Below, one piece after another: positions 22,901-32,517 of a stretch of DNA of 64,000 nt. The number at the start of each line of letters is the position of its first letter. Within the stretch, counting starts at the first letter, position 1. Where the stretch lies: the NCBI RefSeq assembly GCF_001761485.1, contig NC_090773.1, forward strand, positions 2,294,001 to 2,358,000, read 5' to 3'. A model generated the notes under the pieces. The model saw nothing but the letters and a program-made list of their open reading frames with translations. It did not search any database and was not told the origin of the DNA. The translations under genes were made by a program, and so were the position numbers. Source of the DNA: Yarrowia lipolytica. Its lineage: Eukaryota; Ascomycota; Dipodascomycetes; Dipodascales.

Positions 22901-24376
22901 ATGAACCCCACGTCCTTCTCGTACAGTCTGCCGGAGTCGCCAAACACACCGCGACACCGACGCGAGTCGTCGTCCACATACTTCTCCGACGTGTCCGATT
23001 CGACAGCCTTCTCCGAAGTGTCGGACGAACCAATCAGACACAAGGCCACCCCCACAAGCACCAGAACCAGCTGCTGTGTGAAAAAGCTGCCTCCGGAAAT
23101 CTGGACCGACATCTTCGAGCTGATGGAGCCCGAAGACGTGCCAAAAATCAACCTGAGCTGCAAGTTCTTCTACGACGTGACACGTGATCAGGACGTGCTC
23201 AACAAGATAGGGTTACGTAAGCTCCACATTGCCAGCTTTCTGCCCTTCAACAGCTACCGGCGGTTCCACCGCCACTACCGGAATGTCGTTTGGATGGGGA
23301 ATGGCGTTTGGTGGGGCGACCGGGGTCTTTTCGGCTCGTTTTTGCGAACATATTACGACGTGACGGGCGGGGGCTTCGGTATGCAGTTTCTGGTGGTGAC
23401 CGAGTGCCAGCAGAGGCAGGATGGTGCAAATAGCGACGGAAGTTATCGCGGAACCAGTGCTGGCACCTATCGCGGCTATAGAGGTCCTGTCAACGAGGGA
23501 CCCGGACGGGGACACGAACTGGGATCCGGAGCTGCGATTCCAGTCGCTGGTACTGTCGAAGCCAGCTCTGGCACTTCACCAACGGTGTTGCCCTTCTCTC
23601 CTCTGCTTCAGCTGGCCCCAGTGTCCATCTTCTGCACCCCAGACCTTTACTATGACCAGCTGGGAGAACTACATCCCGCTGCAGTAGCGGAACAAATCTC
23701 ATACGCCGTGCAGCGGTGCGAAAACATGAGTTTGGCTCGTGACCCTAACAACTACGGTTCACGCGACTCGCTATGGCCTCCCCTGGGCCATTCGATTGAG
23801 CGCACATCAGTGTCGCCGTCTTCTGGCGCTCCTCTGTGTCTCGCGGATGCTTCCCACAACCTCTTTCGGCTCAGGAAACGACTGTGTCCATTTAGAACGC
23901 CTTCCAACGAAGCTGGCGGCTTGACAGAGACGTTTGGCCGCCTGGAGAGCTGGTTTGGGTTCCTAGGAGGTGTGTTTGTGGCCCCGGGTATCTGTGACGA
24001 CGGCCCTGTGTTCCTGAATCTTCACCAGACCAACTCTCAGCTGACCGCGACCCACATCACGGGAGGTTTGAGAATCCCTCGTGGAGAAGTTGCGTTTGTG
24101 AGCGACTTTACAGAGGTGGAGAATGGGGTGGAGCAGTTCAAGGGCTGCAAGGCGTACTCTGGATGGGCTCAGGTAGCCCAGCACAACTACGTGGATCCCG
24201 AGTATGTGCCTGTGGTGATGATCATGGTGGATGAGAACACCCTGGCGGTGTGGTGGAGAAGCGGAGGGGTGGTGACTATGGTCAAGAGAGTCGACTTGGC
24301 TTCGGTAAGAGCAGGCACTCCTAGATTGAGTGAGCAGACAAAGAGCGCTGCCAGTGCGTTGAAGCAATGCAGGTAA
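22901..24376 (+). CDS. F-box protein of unknown target
   Basis: The 491-residue product has a Ser-rich N-terminus, then an F-box at about residues 62-100 (LPPEIWTDIFELMEPEDVPK). It is the part that binds Skp1 in SCF ubiquitin ligases. No WD40, LRR or other known substrate domain follows. Instead there is a Trp- and Gly-rich region and a C-terminal part with VVMIMVDENTLAVWWRSGG that resembles a beta-rich module, as in other fungal F-box proteins of unknown target. The start ATG follows a clean leader. The frame ends TGCAGGTAAG, so a GTAAGT donor overlaps the stop; a further 3' exon is possible but I found no convincing one. The F-box call is good; the function is unknown. Confidence 0.8.
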   Translation: MNPTSFSYSLPESPNTPRHRRESSSTYFSDVSDSTAFSEVSDEPIRHKATPTSTRTSCCVKKLPPEIWTDIFELMEPEDVPKINLSCKFFYDVTRDQDVLNKIGLRKLHIASFLPFNSYRRFHRHYRNVVWMGNGVWWGDRGLFGSFLRTYYDVTGGGFGMQFLVVTECQQRQDGANSDGSYRGTSAGTYRGYRGPVNEGPGRGHELGSGAAIPVAGTVEASSGTSPTVLPFSPLLQLAPVSIFCTPDLYYDQLGELHPAAVAEQISYAVQRCENMSLARDPNNYGSRDSLWPPLGHSIERTSVSPSSGAPLCLADASHNLFRLRKRLCPFRTPSNEAGGLTETFGRLESWFGFLGGVFVAPGICDDGPVFLNLHQTNSQLTATHITGGLRIPRGEVAFVSDFTEVENGVEQFKGCKAYSGWAQVAQHNYVDPEYVPVVMIMVDENTLAVWWRSGGVVTMVKRVDLASVRAGTPRLSEQTKSAASALKQCR

Positions 24377-25095
24377 GTCTGACCTGGACCTCTCCACCCA
24401 TAGACTGAGGATGACCACTGGATGGTCTCTGCAAGCCAGTCTGCATATTTATTTCAACTACTGCTGTAGTTATTTCTTATATTTATTAATTGAGCTTTTA
24501 AATGGAGACAGGCACCAACGAGTTTCGCTTGGGTCTGTTGGTATTCTAGATAGTAGAAGGAGGTGATATAGGGACTTGAAAAATATACCGTTATATCAAG
24601 GAAAGGAAGAGCTATAAGATGGTGCGATCGCCATTTCTCTAGCATGTCGGTGGAAAGAGTAGTACAGGAAACATCTTCTTTCTCTTTTCTTCATATGCAT
24701 TGAGATTAATGATAGCATTCAGGCATGCGTCTGTGGTGTGTGTGTCTTCTGAAGGCTTTGGTATATGTGATTTATGTCAGTGATTCATGTCAGTGATTCA
24801 TGTCAATGACTCTTGTGTATCATCAGATGGGGTCTATCGGCTGTGACCCCCATTATCGCGTTTAGTAGGGTATAGTTAAGAGAGTCAGGTTTAGTTGATA
24901 TTCCGACTATCTTAGATGAGATTAATTTAAGGTTACTTCAGGGAGCATTGGAGGTGCAGAAAATTCCTCCGGACAGACTTGAGCACATACAGACGACATA
25001 TACTGGCGATAAAGACCAGTTGGAAGAAACAGGAGACCCTTGAGAAGAGGCAAACGGCGAGACCAACCACCAGATTCACAATTCCCACCAAAAAA
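24377..25095. other. gene-free stretch after F-box gene
   Basis: There is AT-rich intergenic sequence with one short direct repeat (24773-24812) and the leader of the 86-aa spliced gene. Confidence 0.6.
24773..24812. repeat. 13-base direct repeat ATGTCAGTGATTC
   Basis: There are three near-identical copies in tandem in non-coding DNA. Confidence 0.75.
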
Positions 25096-25416
25096 AGTGA
25101 GTACAAACGACAATTCCCGGTTCGGGACATACCCTCCCCTCAGGCTACTAACATAGTGTCGAAAATCATCACGAGAGAAGAGGAGAGAATCACAAAGACC
25201 ATCAAGATCGAGGCGACGGCGGTTGATGTCGAGATCACACGAGCTGGAGCAAAGACTGCTCTCAAAACAGCCATGTTGGAGGCCAAGGAGAAGTACGTTC
25301 TGGCAGTCAAGGCCATGGTTGAAGCCAATCACGTGTATCTTCAGCGATTGGAGGAGTGGAAGACCAACGACAATCTGGAAGAGTCTTTGAAGTCTTCAGC
25401 AAAGGATTTGGCGTGA
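25096..25416 (+). CDS. small Lys/Glu-rich helical protein (86 aa), start codon split by intron
   Basis: A 60-base intron (25097-25156) with a GTGAGT donor and CTACTAACATAG end joins A (25096) to TG (25157). This makes an ATG followed by SKIITREEERITKTIKIEA and 86 codons in all. The product is highly charged and predicted to be almost wholly alpha-helical with heptad-like spacing, ending in VYLQRLEEWKTNDNLEES. I do not recognise a family. The long upstream open frame lacks any ATG, so the split start is the only canonical one. The open frame, the yeast-like codon use (AAG, GAG, ATC rich) and canonical splice signals support a real gene, but it could be the 3' part of a longer transcript. Confidence 0.55.
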   Translation, partial: SEYKRQFPVRDIPSPQATNIVSKIITREEERITKTIKIEATAVDVEITRAGAKTALKTAMLEAKEKYVLAVKAMVEANHVYLQRLEEWKTNDNLEESLKSSAKDLA

Positions 25417-26816
25417 TTGGAGACGTTGAGACCATACAAAGTAGACTGTTCCACGAAAACGGTCAATATCTCGAGAATCCTCGGGAAATGTGGGATTTTG
25501 ACCCAACTGGCGGATTTCCAGCCTGCTATTTTACCCCCAGATGAACTCCACTCACTCAAATTTCTCCTCTAACCAGCTATACAGACGCGTGTTGTTCCGC
25601 ACATATAGTTCATTGTATTTATATCCTTTACACGAGAGCTGGAGTTACGTGGTGGAAGGATAGAAACCACGGTGAAAGGGAGTCAATCGACATCTAGTCA
25701 ATTGACATCCAAGAGTCCCCAAAGAGATTCGTTGTACACACACATACCTCAACCCGGTCTCTAGTGATACCTTCAGACTGACCAGAGGGAAAGATCGGGA
25801 TTCACCGACTTGTGTTGAAAGACCATTGATGCGGATGACAAACCACTACTTTCAATTCTGAAGGACAAGTTCACTCAGCCGATACTTGGTCAACGAAGGC
25901 GTTGTCAGTCGAATCCTCCAGCGGAGACTCCTGATCTCTGATGGAGAGGGGTCGGGTTATTGGAACGTGTCCCAGCAAGTGAAATGAAGTCGTTAGGCTT
26001 TTGTTATGTAAGAGTTCATTTTATTCACCGACTTGTATGTAGTTGATCTGGAGCTATCCAAATGCTTCTGATCTTAGGAGAGTATGGACAGCATCTTCAA
26101 CCCAGTAATACCACTTGGAATGCTCCCAAAAGATAAAGACGGCACCCAACAGAGTCCAATAACATTACTGAAATCATTTAAAACTCGCTGACATGTCTGG
26201 ACCTCAAGTCTCACCCCAGAAGTGGCGAATTTTCATATTTTTCAAAAACGACCTGAAATGAAACATTGTGACATCCGCCCGATCAAAATGATACCAAATA
26301 CATAACCTCTAAATCACATAACACACTCGCTTTCCTTCGCCTTTGGCAGCCCACTGCCTCAGTCTACAGTAAGAACAACAACGACCGACAGAAGACACAA
26401 CACGCCGAATACCCGAATATTCACTACTGCAACCGGCGGATGTTATTTGACATTCAACATCACACGGATCCATTTCGCATGACTAAACCAGCTCTCCTAG
26501 CGTGGGCTTCCGCCGTCCGCCATTTCTCAACCCCCACTCACGAACCTTCCAACAAAGCTCGTCCTAACCCCCCAAAAAAGTCCGCCCTAACCTCCCCATA
26601 AAGTCCGCCCTAACCTCCCCCAAAAGTCCGCCCTAACCTCCCCCAAAAGTCCGCCCTAACCCTCCACTCCCGCCCTAACCCTCATCTGATAACTCCCGCA
26701 GGACAAATCAGATCATACGATACTGCACAGAGTGCATGTGTAGGCTGTTTACGTGTGACCCAACACAGCAACCTGTTGGCTACACGATACAACACAACAA
26801 GACGGAAAGACGAAAA
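25417..26816. other. gene-free stretch with 23-bp repeats
   Basis: No coding sequence is supported. Apart from the tandem array listed separately, it is unremarkable AT-rich spacer and the promoter of the 63-aa gene. Confidence 0.6.
26577..26668. repeat. 23-bp tandem repeat AAAGTCCGCCCTAACCTCCC
   Basis: Four copies begin at 26577, 26600, 26623 and 26646, exactly 23 bases apart, with the last copy diverging. The array lies about 150 bases upstream of the 63-aa gene and contains CCCTAAC words. Confidence 0.9.
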
Positions 26817-27086
26817 ATGGTGAGTACAATGTTGGACGTCACGTGACTTGGGAAAACAGCTTCTCTCTCTCTCTCTCTCTCTTGCGCTAACAACAAGACG
26901 ACTCTAGCACCATCTATTTCTCCTGAACGGCAGCCCCGAAAGGTGTTTCGAGGAAACAAGGTGGTTAGTGAGAAAAACGACAAGGAGCTGAAAAGTACCA
27001 GCTTAGCCAAGGACAAGGACGAGTGTTGCAACTGCGGTGGCGAGAACTGCGACAAGAAGAAGGAGAAGGGCTACGGAGACTGGTAG
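26817..27086 (+). CDS. 63-aa Cys-cluster protein, intron directly after ATG
   Basis: The ATG (26817-26819, context AAAAATG) is followed at once by a GTGAGT donor. The intron carries a (TC)n run at 26862-26882 and ends CTAACAACAAG (26897). Exon 2 (26898-27086) adds 62 residues: a basic N-terminal half (PERQPRKVFRGNKVVSEKND) and a C-terminal module DECCNCGGENCDKKKEKGYGDW in which four Cys are packed within nine residues. Such a cluster could bind metal or form disulfides; this is inference, and I recognise no family. The unspliced frame would stop after ten codons, so splicing is required. The acceptor is AAG, as in the lipase gene. Single-frame openness and composition argue for a real gene. 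Confidence 0.6.
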
Positions 27087-27374
27087 ACAGGTAGACTGGC
27101 TGACTGTGTGGGTGGTTTCAATGTATTTATTGTTGTGTTTTCTGAGCCATGTTTTTAGACTATGGTTAATCATATCAAAACATGTCCATGTGGTTGTGGG
27201 AGGTTGTAGGGTGAAGAGGTTGTAGATGTTGTAGAGTCTAGAAAGGACAAGTCGGAGATTTCGAGGGATATGTCGATGTAGGGCCGTGCTGGAGAGAATC
27301 ACACGTGTTTTCAGAATACAATAAATATGAGTTTCACTGGATTCGAACAGACAAGTTTTGGGAGGATATTCCTA

Positions 27375-27496
27375 GAAAATAAAAATAAAAAAAGAAATAA
27401 AAAAGAAAGAAAGAAAGAAAAAAAAAGAAAGAAAAAAGAAAGAAAAAAGAAAAACGAAAAAAGAAAAAAGAAAAAGAAAAAAGAAAAAAGAAAAAG
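27375..27496. repeat. GAAA-rich polypurine tract
   Basis: About 120 bases are almost entirely A and G, with GAAA/AAGA units. It is a simple-sequence tract in the spacer. Confidence 0.9.
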
Positions 27497-27818
27497 TATT
27501 GTACAGTATTAATTACTCACTTGTACTTGTGCTTGAACACTTGTGAGCACTGGTGTATTTATGTATTGTAGTTTGATCAGGGAATTGACCTCTAGAATAA
27601 ATAACAGCCGGGATGGGGATTTCAGAGATAATTAGTCCACTTTTCCACTTTTCTTCTTTTCCATCATAGTTGGGTTTAGTTGAGAGAAGGAATTCTTAGT
27701 TGGGAGAAAGGATATTTAGTTGATGGACCCAAGTAATTTAATTAGCAAGGAATATCAGTCCTATTAAAACTGATGCAACGCAAACACATCAGGTTTGTAA
27801 ACTAGAAGCCACGCATTC

Positions 27819-27904
27819 TTCACCACCTCGTCACCACCTTCACCACCTCTCCACCTCTCCACAACTCCACCTCTCCACAACTCCACCTCTCCACCTCTCC
27901 ACCT
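27819..27904. repeat. CCACCTCTCCACAACT repeat
   Basis: CACCTCTCC units repeat about eight times, in places as a 16-17 base higher-order unit. Non-coding. Confidence 0.85.
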
Positions 27905-28378
27905 TGCACCTTCCCGACTAGCACTATTTTTAGCTCCATGGACACCCTTGCATGCCTTCAGGCGGACGCAGATATCTGAAAATATCGGGTGACAAGAGGA
28001 TCTAATATATACACCCCCTTGTTGTCCTGGGCTGGTGTATCAATCGCTCCTGTTTTTGTGGTCACGTGACTATCAGAAACCGCTCGTGTGACGTTTACTT
28101 TTTGTCACTCTCACCTCCTTGCTTCCCCAGCAACCTTCTCATGACAGTGCATTTGGAGCATCTTCCACCTCGACGATATACCGAGAGAGATTGAGAAAGT
28201 TGTTCTCTTGATAGCACGTGACTACATTATTATATCATTGCGACAGGCAGTTGATCTACGACAGAATCGACCGAGAATCGAAGAGAGACGAAGGATCGAA
28301 GAGCGACCATTGCCATACTGGATCAGACGATATCAGCGACACGACGACACGACGACACATACACACTCGATACACCCA

Positions 28379-29191
28379 ATGAGGATAGTGACGGAAAGAG
28401 AACAGGAAAAGTTCCGGAACTACATTGATGGCGAGCTCAAAAAGGCGCAACGCAAAAACGTGCGTCGTCTGGCGGGCGAAGAAGGCGGTTACAAGTCGCT
28501 GGATGAGCTGAACCACGACCTGATCCAACTGGTCAACATCCTCACCTACTCGGTGACGCAGACACAGGCCCAACAAGTGGACTACTCGGCAACAAACACC
28601 GAATCGCATCATCTGGACCGTTTGGCGGCCCTCAAGAAGTACAAGGACGGCGTTGATGGAAGTGGATCGGAGTCCAGTACTCCTGTGGGGTCTCCTATGA
28701 GAGACGTGACCACCGACGATGAAGGAGCACACAATTCACGAGACGTGACTCCCAAACCCGACGCTCTTTCGGACAAGACCTTGTCTGAGAACGTCGACAA
28801 CACTCTGGCCGGCACCGGAGAAGCATGTCCTGTTTTTGATATCAACCAGCAACAGACCATTGATTTCAAGGACAGCAGCATTCCTGGCAACGTTGACACC
28901 TCGTCCCTGTATGGTCAGACATTTTACCTGCTGCGGTTGGCAGACGACTACAACGCGTACCTGCCCCATTACGAAGGCACCCAGTCCATGTTTGACTTGT
29001 TGAACGGTCTGAACAAGGTGTTCAAGGACATGTTGGTGGGCAAGCTGGAGGGAGTGGCATTAACACAGACAGAGGCCACGAGACTGCAGAGTATAGCCCA
29101 GACCAGCCGAGTGTTGGTTGCAAGCAAGTGGGATGAGACCACGGGTGAAGTGGCCAAGGTGTATGAGGATGTGATTGACATTGTGGCATAG
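28379..29191 (+). CDS. conserved-looking 270-aa protein of unknown function
   Basis: The first ATG of this open frame is at 28379. The open frame extends further upstream, but only from a TTG and through low-quality Arg-rich sequence, so 28379 was taken. The N-terminal 70 residues (MRIVTEREQEKFRNYIDGEL...) are helical and charged, the middle (about 80-150) is a Ser/Thr/Asp-rich disordered linker, and the C-terminal 120 residues form a compact-looking helical domain (TFYLLRLADDYNAYLPHYEG onward). I do not recognise the family. No signal peptide or membrane span is seen. The two folded-looking ends around a linker suggest a real soluble protein. Confidence 0.7.
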   Translation: MRIVTEREQEKFRNYIDGELKKAQRKNVRRLAGEEGGYKSLDELNHDLIQLVNILTYSVTQTQAQQVDYSATNTESHHLDRLAALKKYKDGVDGSGSESSTPVGSPMRDVTTDDEGAHNSRDVTPKPDALSDKTLSENVDNTLAGTGEACPVFDINQQQTIDFKDSSIPGNVDTSSLYGQTFYLLRLADDYNAYLPHYEGTQSMFDLLNGLNKVFKDMLVGKLEGVALTQTEATRLQSIAQTSRVLVASKWDETTGEVAKVYEDVIDIVA

Positions 29192-29803
29192 TGGGCCCCA
29201 GGAGGCTGAGTGCGAAGGCTCCACAGGATCACGACGTTAACCACGGACAACTGTTGTGTTGACGTAAAAATGTACTATGAGACCCCCAAGATAGCGGCTG
29301 CCCCTGATAATAACTCAGGAACGTATACCTTGAGCCTCGGCTAGAACCCAGGAACGTTTAGTAACGTGTCTATCTCTTCTTGAGTGGCTGATAACACCTT
29401 TAGCTCAAACCTAACCGCGTCTATCAGCGGACTCCGACCGGTGGGTTTGGAGTGTTTATCATTGTTAGTCGGGGTGGGGGTTGATCTGGAGCAGGGGAGT
29501 GTTCATATCCGTCCAGAGAGCAAGGAATGTCTACAACAGAAGTAGAATATGTAAACTGCTGCTTTTAGAGCACTTATATCGACTCTGACAATACCGGAGA
29601 TGCACTGGTATGCACCCCACAATCTCGTCTGGAGTACGTAAAAGTACATTCCATCTCCGGTCAACATTGTCTATCTCGGTTAAACGCTCCGGCCAGTTAG
29701 AGATAATGTGGCTTCAGATAACGCCTTACTCGAGGGTACAGTTATGTTTATAAGAGGGCTGTTTTCGGAGTCCGCTGTGTATCTTCATTCTATCATTGTC
29801 ACC
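29192..29803. promoter_or_regulatory. promoter region of peptide transporter with five GATAA motifs
   Basis: GATAA (or its complement) occurs at 29306-29310, 29390-29394, 29456-29460, 29702-29706 and 29717-29721. Clustered GATAA sites are the binding targets of fungal GATA nitrogen regulators, which control peptide and amino-acid transport in other yeasts. That reading is inferred for this gene. Confidence 0.4.
29749..29754 (+). promoter_or_regulatory. TATA box of peptide transporter gene
   Basis: TATAAG lies 50 bases before the 29804 ATG. It also lies just downstream of an in-frame ATG at 29744, which would therefore be upstream of transcription start. Confidence 0.5.
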
Positions 29804-31531
29804 ATGGCTTTTGGTGAACCCCGACACAGCCAGGAGCTTCAAACAGCAATGAAGCCTTCTCCCTCTACAAGATCAGTTGAAAAGAAGACCAGCGGGATCG
29901 ACCCGTCAATCGACAAAGACGAGGGGCTCGTGGAGTACTCGGAAGTTGTCATTGGGGGATACAGCGAGACATGGTCTGGTTACTCGGATGAATACAACCG
30001 GGCCGGACTCCGGATTGCCACAGACGAAGACTGCCATACACTTCGAAAAGTCGCTGCTCCCATCACGGGAATGACCTACATGTTGTCTCTGGTGGAGTTT
30101 GCCGAACGAGGTTCGTATTACGGACTCACCAACGTCATCTCCAACTTTGTACAGTTTCCTCTCCCCAAGGGCGGAAACGGATGGGGAGCTACTCCGAGAG
30201 GTTCTCAGCTGACGGCCGGGGCCCTGGATCAGGGTCTTCAAGTGGCCACGGCTCTCACTCTTGTTCTCAACTTTTTGTCCTATCTGACCCCTCTGCTGGG
30301 AGCCTACTTGGCCGACTCCAAGTACGGGCGATTCCGCACAATCTGGGCCGGAACAGTTATCTGCGGTATTGGACACACTGTGATTGTGATTGCCGCCATC
30401 CCGGGGGTTCTCGAGCACCAAAAGGCATCTCTAGGGGTCTTTATCGTCGGGCTTATCATCTTTGCATTCGGCACGGGGCTCTTCAAACCAAACTTGCTGC
30501 CACTTCTTCTGGAACAGTACCGAGAAGACGACAACTGGGTCAAGCGTCTCCCAAGTGGGGAGGAGGTGGTCATCGACAAAGAATCCACCCTGCAAAGAAT
30601 GACCCTGGTCTACTACTGGTCCATCAACGTGGGGGCGTTTCTCGGTCTAGGAACTTCCTACGCCGAGAAACGTATCGGGTTCTGGCTCGCCTTTCTGGTT
30701 CCCACAATTCTCTACTTTTTTCTGCCCTTCTTCCTCTTCCTCATTCAAAACAGAGTCTACAAGATCCCACCTACAGAGGACTCCATCATTGCGGGCTTCT
30801 TTGGAGTCATGTACCAGACGATACTCCGGAAACCCTCCACGTACCCAGACAAGTTTGTGGCCGACGTGTGGTCCACCCTCAAAGCCTCCCGCTTCTTTCT
30901 CTTCTTTCCCATCTACTTTCTCAATGATACCGGCATAGGAGCCCTCTCCAACTCCCAGGGAAGCTCCATGATCACCAACGGAGTTCCAAACGACCTTCTC
31001 AACAACTTCAACCCCATCACCATCATCGTAGCCATCCCCATGGTCAACTACGGCCTGTATCCACTGCTGAGACGCTACAAGATCAACTTCCGAGCCTCGC
31101 TGAGAATCTTCTTGGGGTTCATACTAGGCGCCTGCTCACCAATGATCGGAGCCATCCTCCAGTGGAGAATCTACGAAACCTCCCCCTGTGGATACCATGC
31201 TACCGGATGCAACAAGGGGGTAGCCCCAATCACAATCTGGTGGCAGGTGTTTCCGTACGTATGCACTGCTCTGTCAGGAATCTTTGCCACCATCACTTCA
31301 TACGAGTTGGCCTACTCTCTAGCTCCGACTCATATGCGATCAATCGTCATGTCTCTGCTTCTGTTCATGTCGGCCTTCAGCACCGCCATCGCCACAGGTA
31401 TCACCCCGGCTCTGAGAGATCCATATCTTATCTGGCCCTTTGTAGGTCTGTCGGCTGGAGGAGGAGCATTTGCAGTGGCATTTCTGTGCTGCTACTGGAG
31501 GCTCGGAGAGGGTCAGAAGTTGTCCGTGTAA
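29804..31531 (+). CDS. PTR2: proton-coupled oligopeptide transporter (PTR2/POT family)
   Basis: The 575-residue protein takes up di- and tripeptides with protons across the plasma membrane. After about 80 hydrophilic residues the conserved first helix reads SLVEFAERGSYYG, the POT ExxER-type signature. The second signature follows (GAYLADSKYGRF), then the YYWSINVGAFLGLG helix typical of the family, and about 12 spans in all. The start at 29804 is chosen because of its TCACCATGG context and because a TATA box at 29749 lies between it and the in-frame ATG at 29744. The gene converges with SAM37, 68 bases apart. Several yeasts carry multiple PTR2 copies, so the symbol marks the family and not a specific orthologue. 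Confidence 0.93.
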   Translation: MAFGEPRHSQELQTAMKPSPSTRSVEKKTSGIDPSIDKDEGLVEYSEVVIGGYSETWSGYSDEYNRAGLRIATDEDCHTLRKVAAPITGMTYMLSLVEFAERGSYYGLTNVISNFVQFPLPKGGNGWGATPRGSQLTAGALDQGLQVATALTLVLNFLSYLTPLLGAYLADSKYGRFRTIWAGTVICGIGHTVIVIAAIPGVLEHQKASLGVFIVGLIIFAFGTGLFKPNLLPLLLEQYREDDNWVKRLPSGEEVVIDKESTLQRMTLVYYWSINVGAFLGLGTSYAEKRIGFWLAFLVPTILYFFLPFFLFLIQNRVYKIPPTEDSIIAGFFGVMYQTILRKPSTYPDKFVADVWSTLKASRFFLFFPIYFLNDTGIGALSNSQGSSMITNGVPNDLLNNFNPITIIVAIPMVNYGLYPLLRRYKINFRASLRIFLGFILGACSPMIGAILQWRIYETSPCGYHATGCNKGVAPITIWWQVFPYVCTALSGIFATITSYELAYSLAPTHMRSIVMSLLLFMSAFSTAIATGITPALRDPYLIWPFVGLSAGGGAFAVAFLCCYWRLGEGQKLSV

Positions 31532-31599
31532 CTTCATTATATACATTATGTACTGAGTGGATCTAGAAGTACGTACTTCACGTAGATGCACTATGCTGA

Positions 31600-32517
31600 T
31601 TAATACCACCCCAAAATCTGCTTCAAATGGTAAATCCATAAAGGAGCATCCTTTCCTAGCGGTCCCTCCACCTTGAGGTCCTTGTTGCCAATCTTCTCAA
31701 CGAACACGTCCTCGTACTGCAACAGAGCGGGAAACTTGCTCTTCAGCAACCCGGCCACAGCACAGTCAGGCAGCGCAGGCAGCATTTGAAGCTGCAGATG
31801 AGCACACAGAAACACATCTGACGTGGAAACCGTGCTGAACAGACTTCCTTTGGCGACATTTGCTGTGGCAGTATCCATCATGTCGGTGTAAATTTCTGTG
31901 GCCGAGTTGAGCAGTCGGAAAACCGTCTTGGAAACGGCCTTGGAGGCGTCTTTCTGCTTTTCACGCTCAACAGACTGATCGTAGAGCTTACCCATGCTGG
32001 GCTTGGGGTTGGTGAGAGACTCGGACGCCATCTTGGTTGCCGAAACAGCCCACGAGGGCGTCGCCGTGTCGATTCCAGCGGCACAGCATCGGTCCTTGGC
32101 CTGTTCTCGAAGTCGTACACTGACATTGTATTGCATTAGGAAAGGCATGAACTCGTTGAACATGGGCCGGGTCACCTTCTGGTACGCCTCTTCGTCCACA
32201 AACAGACAGTACTCTGTGATTGTCTGCAGACTGCTCATGTAGGCCAGGAGAGCTGTGTTTTTGATTTGTTCGTCCGAGGTCAGATCGGCGTCGAGGTTGT
32301 GTCCCAGCGACTTGAGGTATCGAATGATGGACTCGGCGCCTCCGATCTTTTTCTCCGACGTCTCCAGACACGGCAGCTCGCCCGCCAGACCTTCATTGGA
32401 CGACTGCACTACCGTGAAGTCGATATCACATAGCTGCATGTACCAGATGGTGGCGAGACAGGGGGCGGAAAAGGTCAGGGAGGTGGACACGGGGCCCCAG
32501 ACGTGCAGACGGAACAT
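31600..32517 (-). CDS. SAM37: SAM complex subunit Sam37/metaxin
   Basis: The 305-residue product belongs to the metaxin/Tom37 family. The N-terminus (LHVWGPVSTSLTFSAPCLAT) and the following ELPCLE...KIGGAESIIRYLK segment are the thioredoxin-like GST-N fold of metaxins, and the rest is a helical GST-C-like domain. Sam37 sits on the cytosolic face of the mitochondrial outer membrane, helps Sam50 and Sam35 insert beta-barrel proteins and docks the TOM complex. The length is close to that of baker's yeast Sam37. Intronless; the ATG is the first in the frame. The 3' end faces the peptide transporter gene. Confidence 0.85.
   Translation of the reverse strand: MFRLHVWGPVSTSLTFSAPCLATIWYMQLCDIDFTVVQSSNEGLAGELPCLETSEKKIGGAESIIRYLKSLGHNLDADLTSDEQIKNTALLAYMSSLQTITEYCLFVDEEAYQKVTRPMFNEFMPFLMQYNVSVRLREQAKDRCCAAGIDTATPSWAVSATKMASESLTNPKPSMGKLYDQSVEREKQKDASKAVSKTVFRLLNSATEIYTDMMDTATANVAKGSLFSTVSTSDVFLCAHLQLQMLPALPDCAVAGLLKSKFPALLQYEDVFVEKIGNKDLKVEGPLGKDAPLWIYHLKQILGWY

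Larger units (their letters stand above)
27087..28378. other. gene-free stretch with two simple repeats
   Basis: There is no supported gene. A polypurine GAAA tract and a CCACCTCTCC repeat (both listed) occupy part of it; the right end is the leader of the 270-aa gene. Confidence 0.6.

Noticed and set aside
24371-24480. GTAAGT donor overlapping the stop of the F-box gene, with a 3' exon
   Set aside because: The only close acceptor would give an intron of about 31 bases, too short, and the added frame is not convincing.
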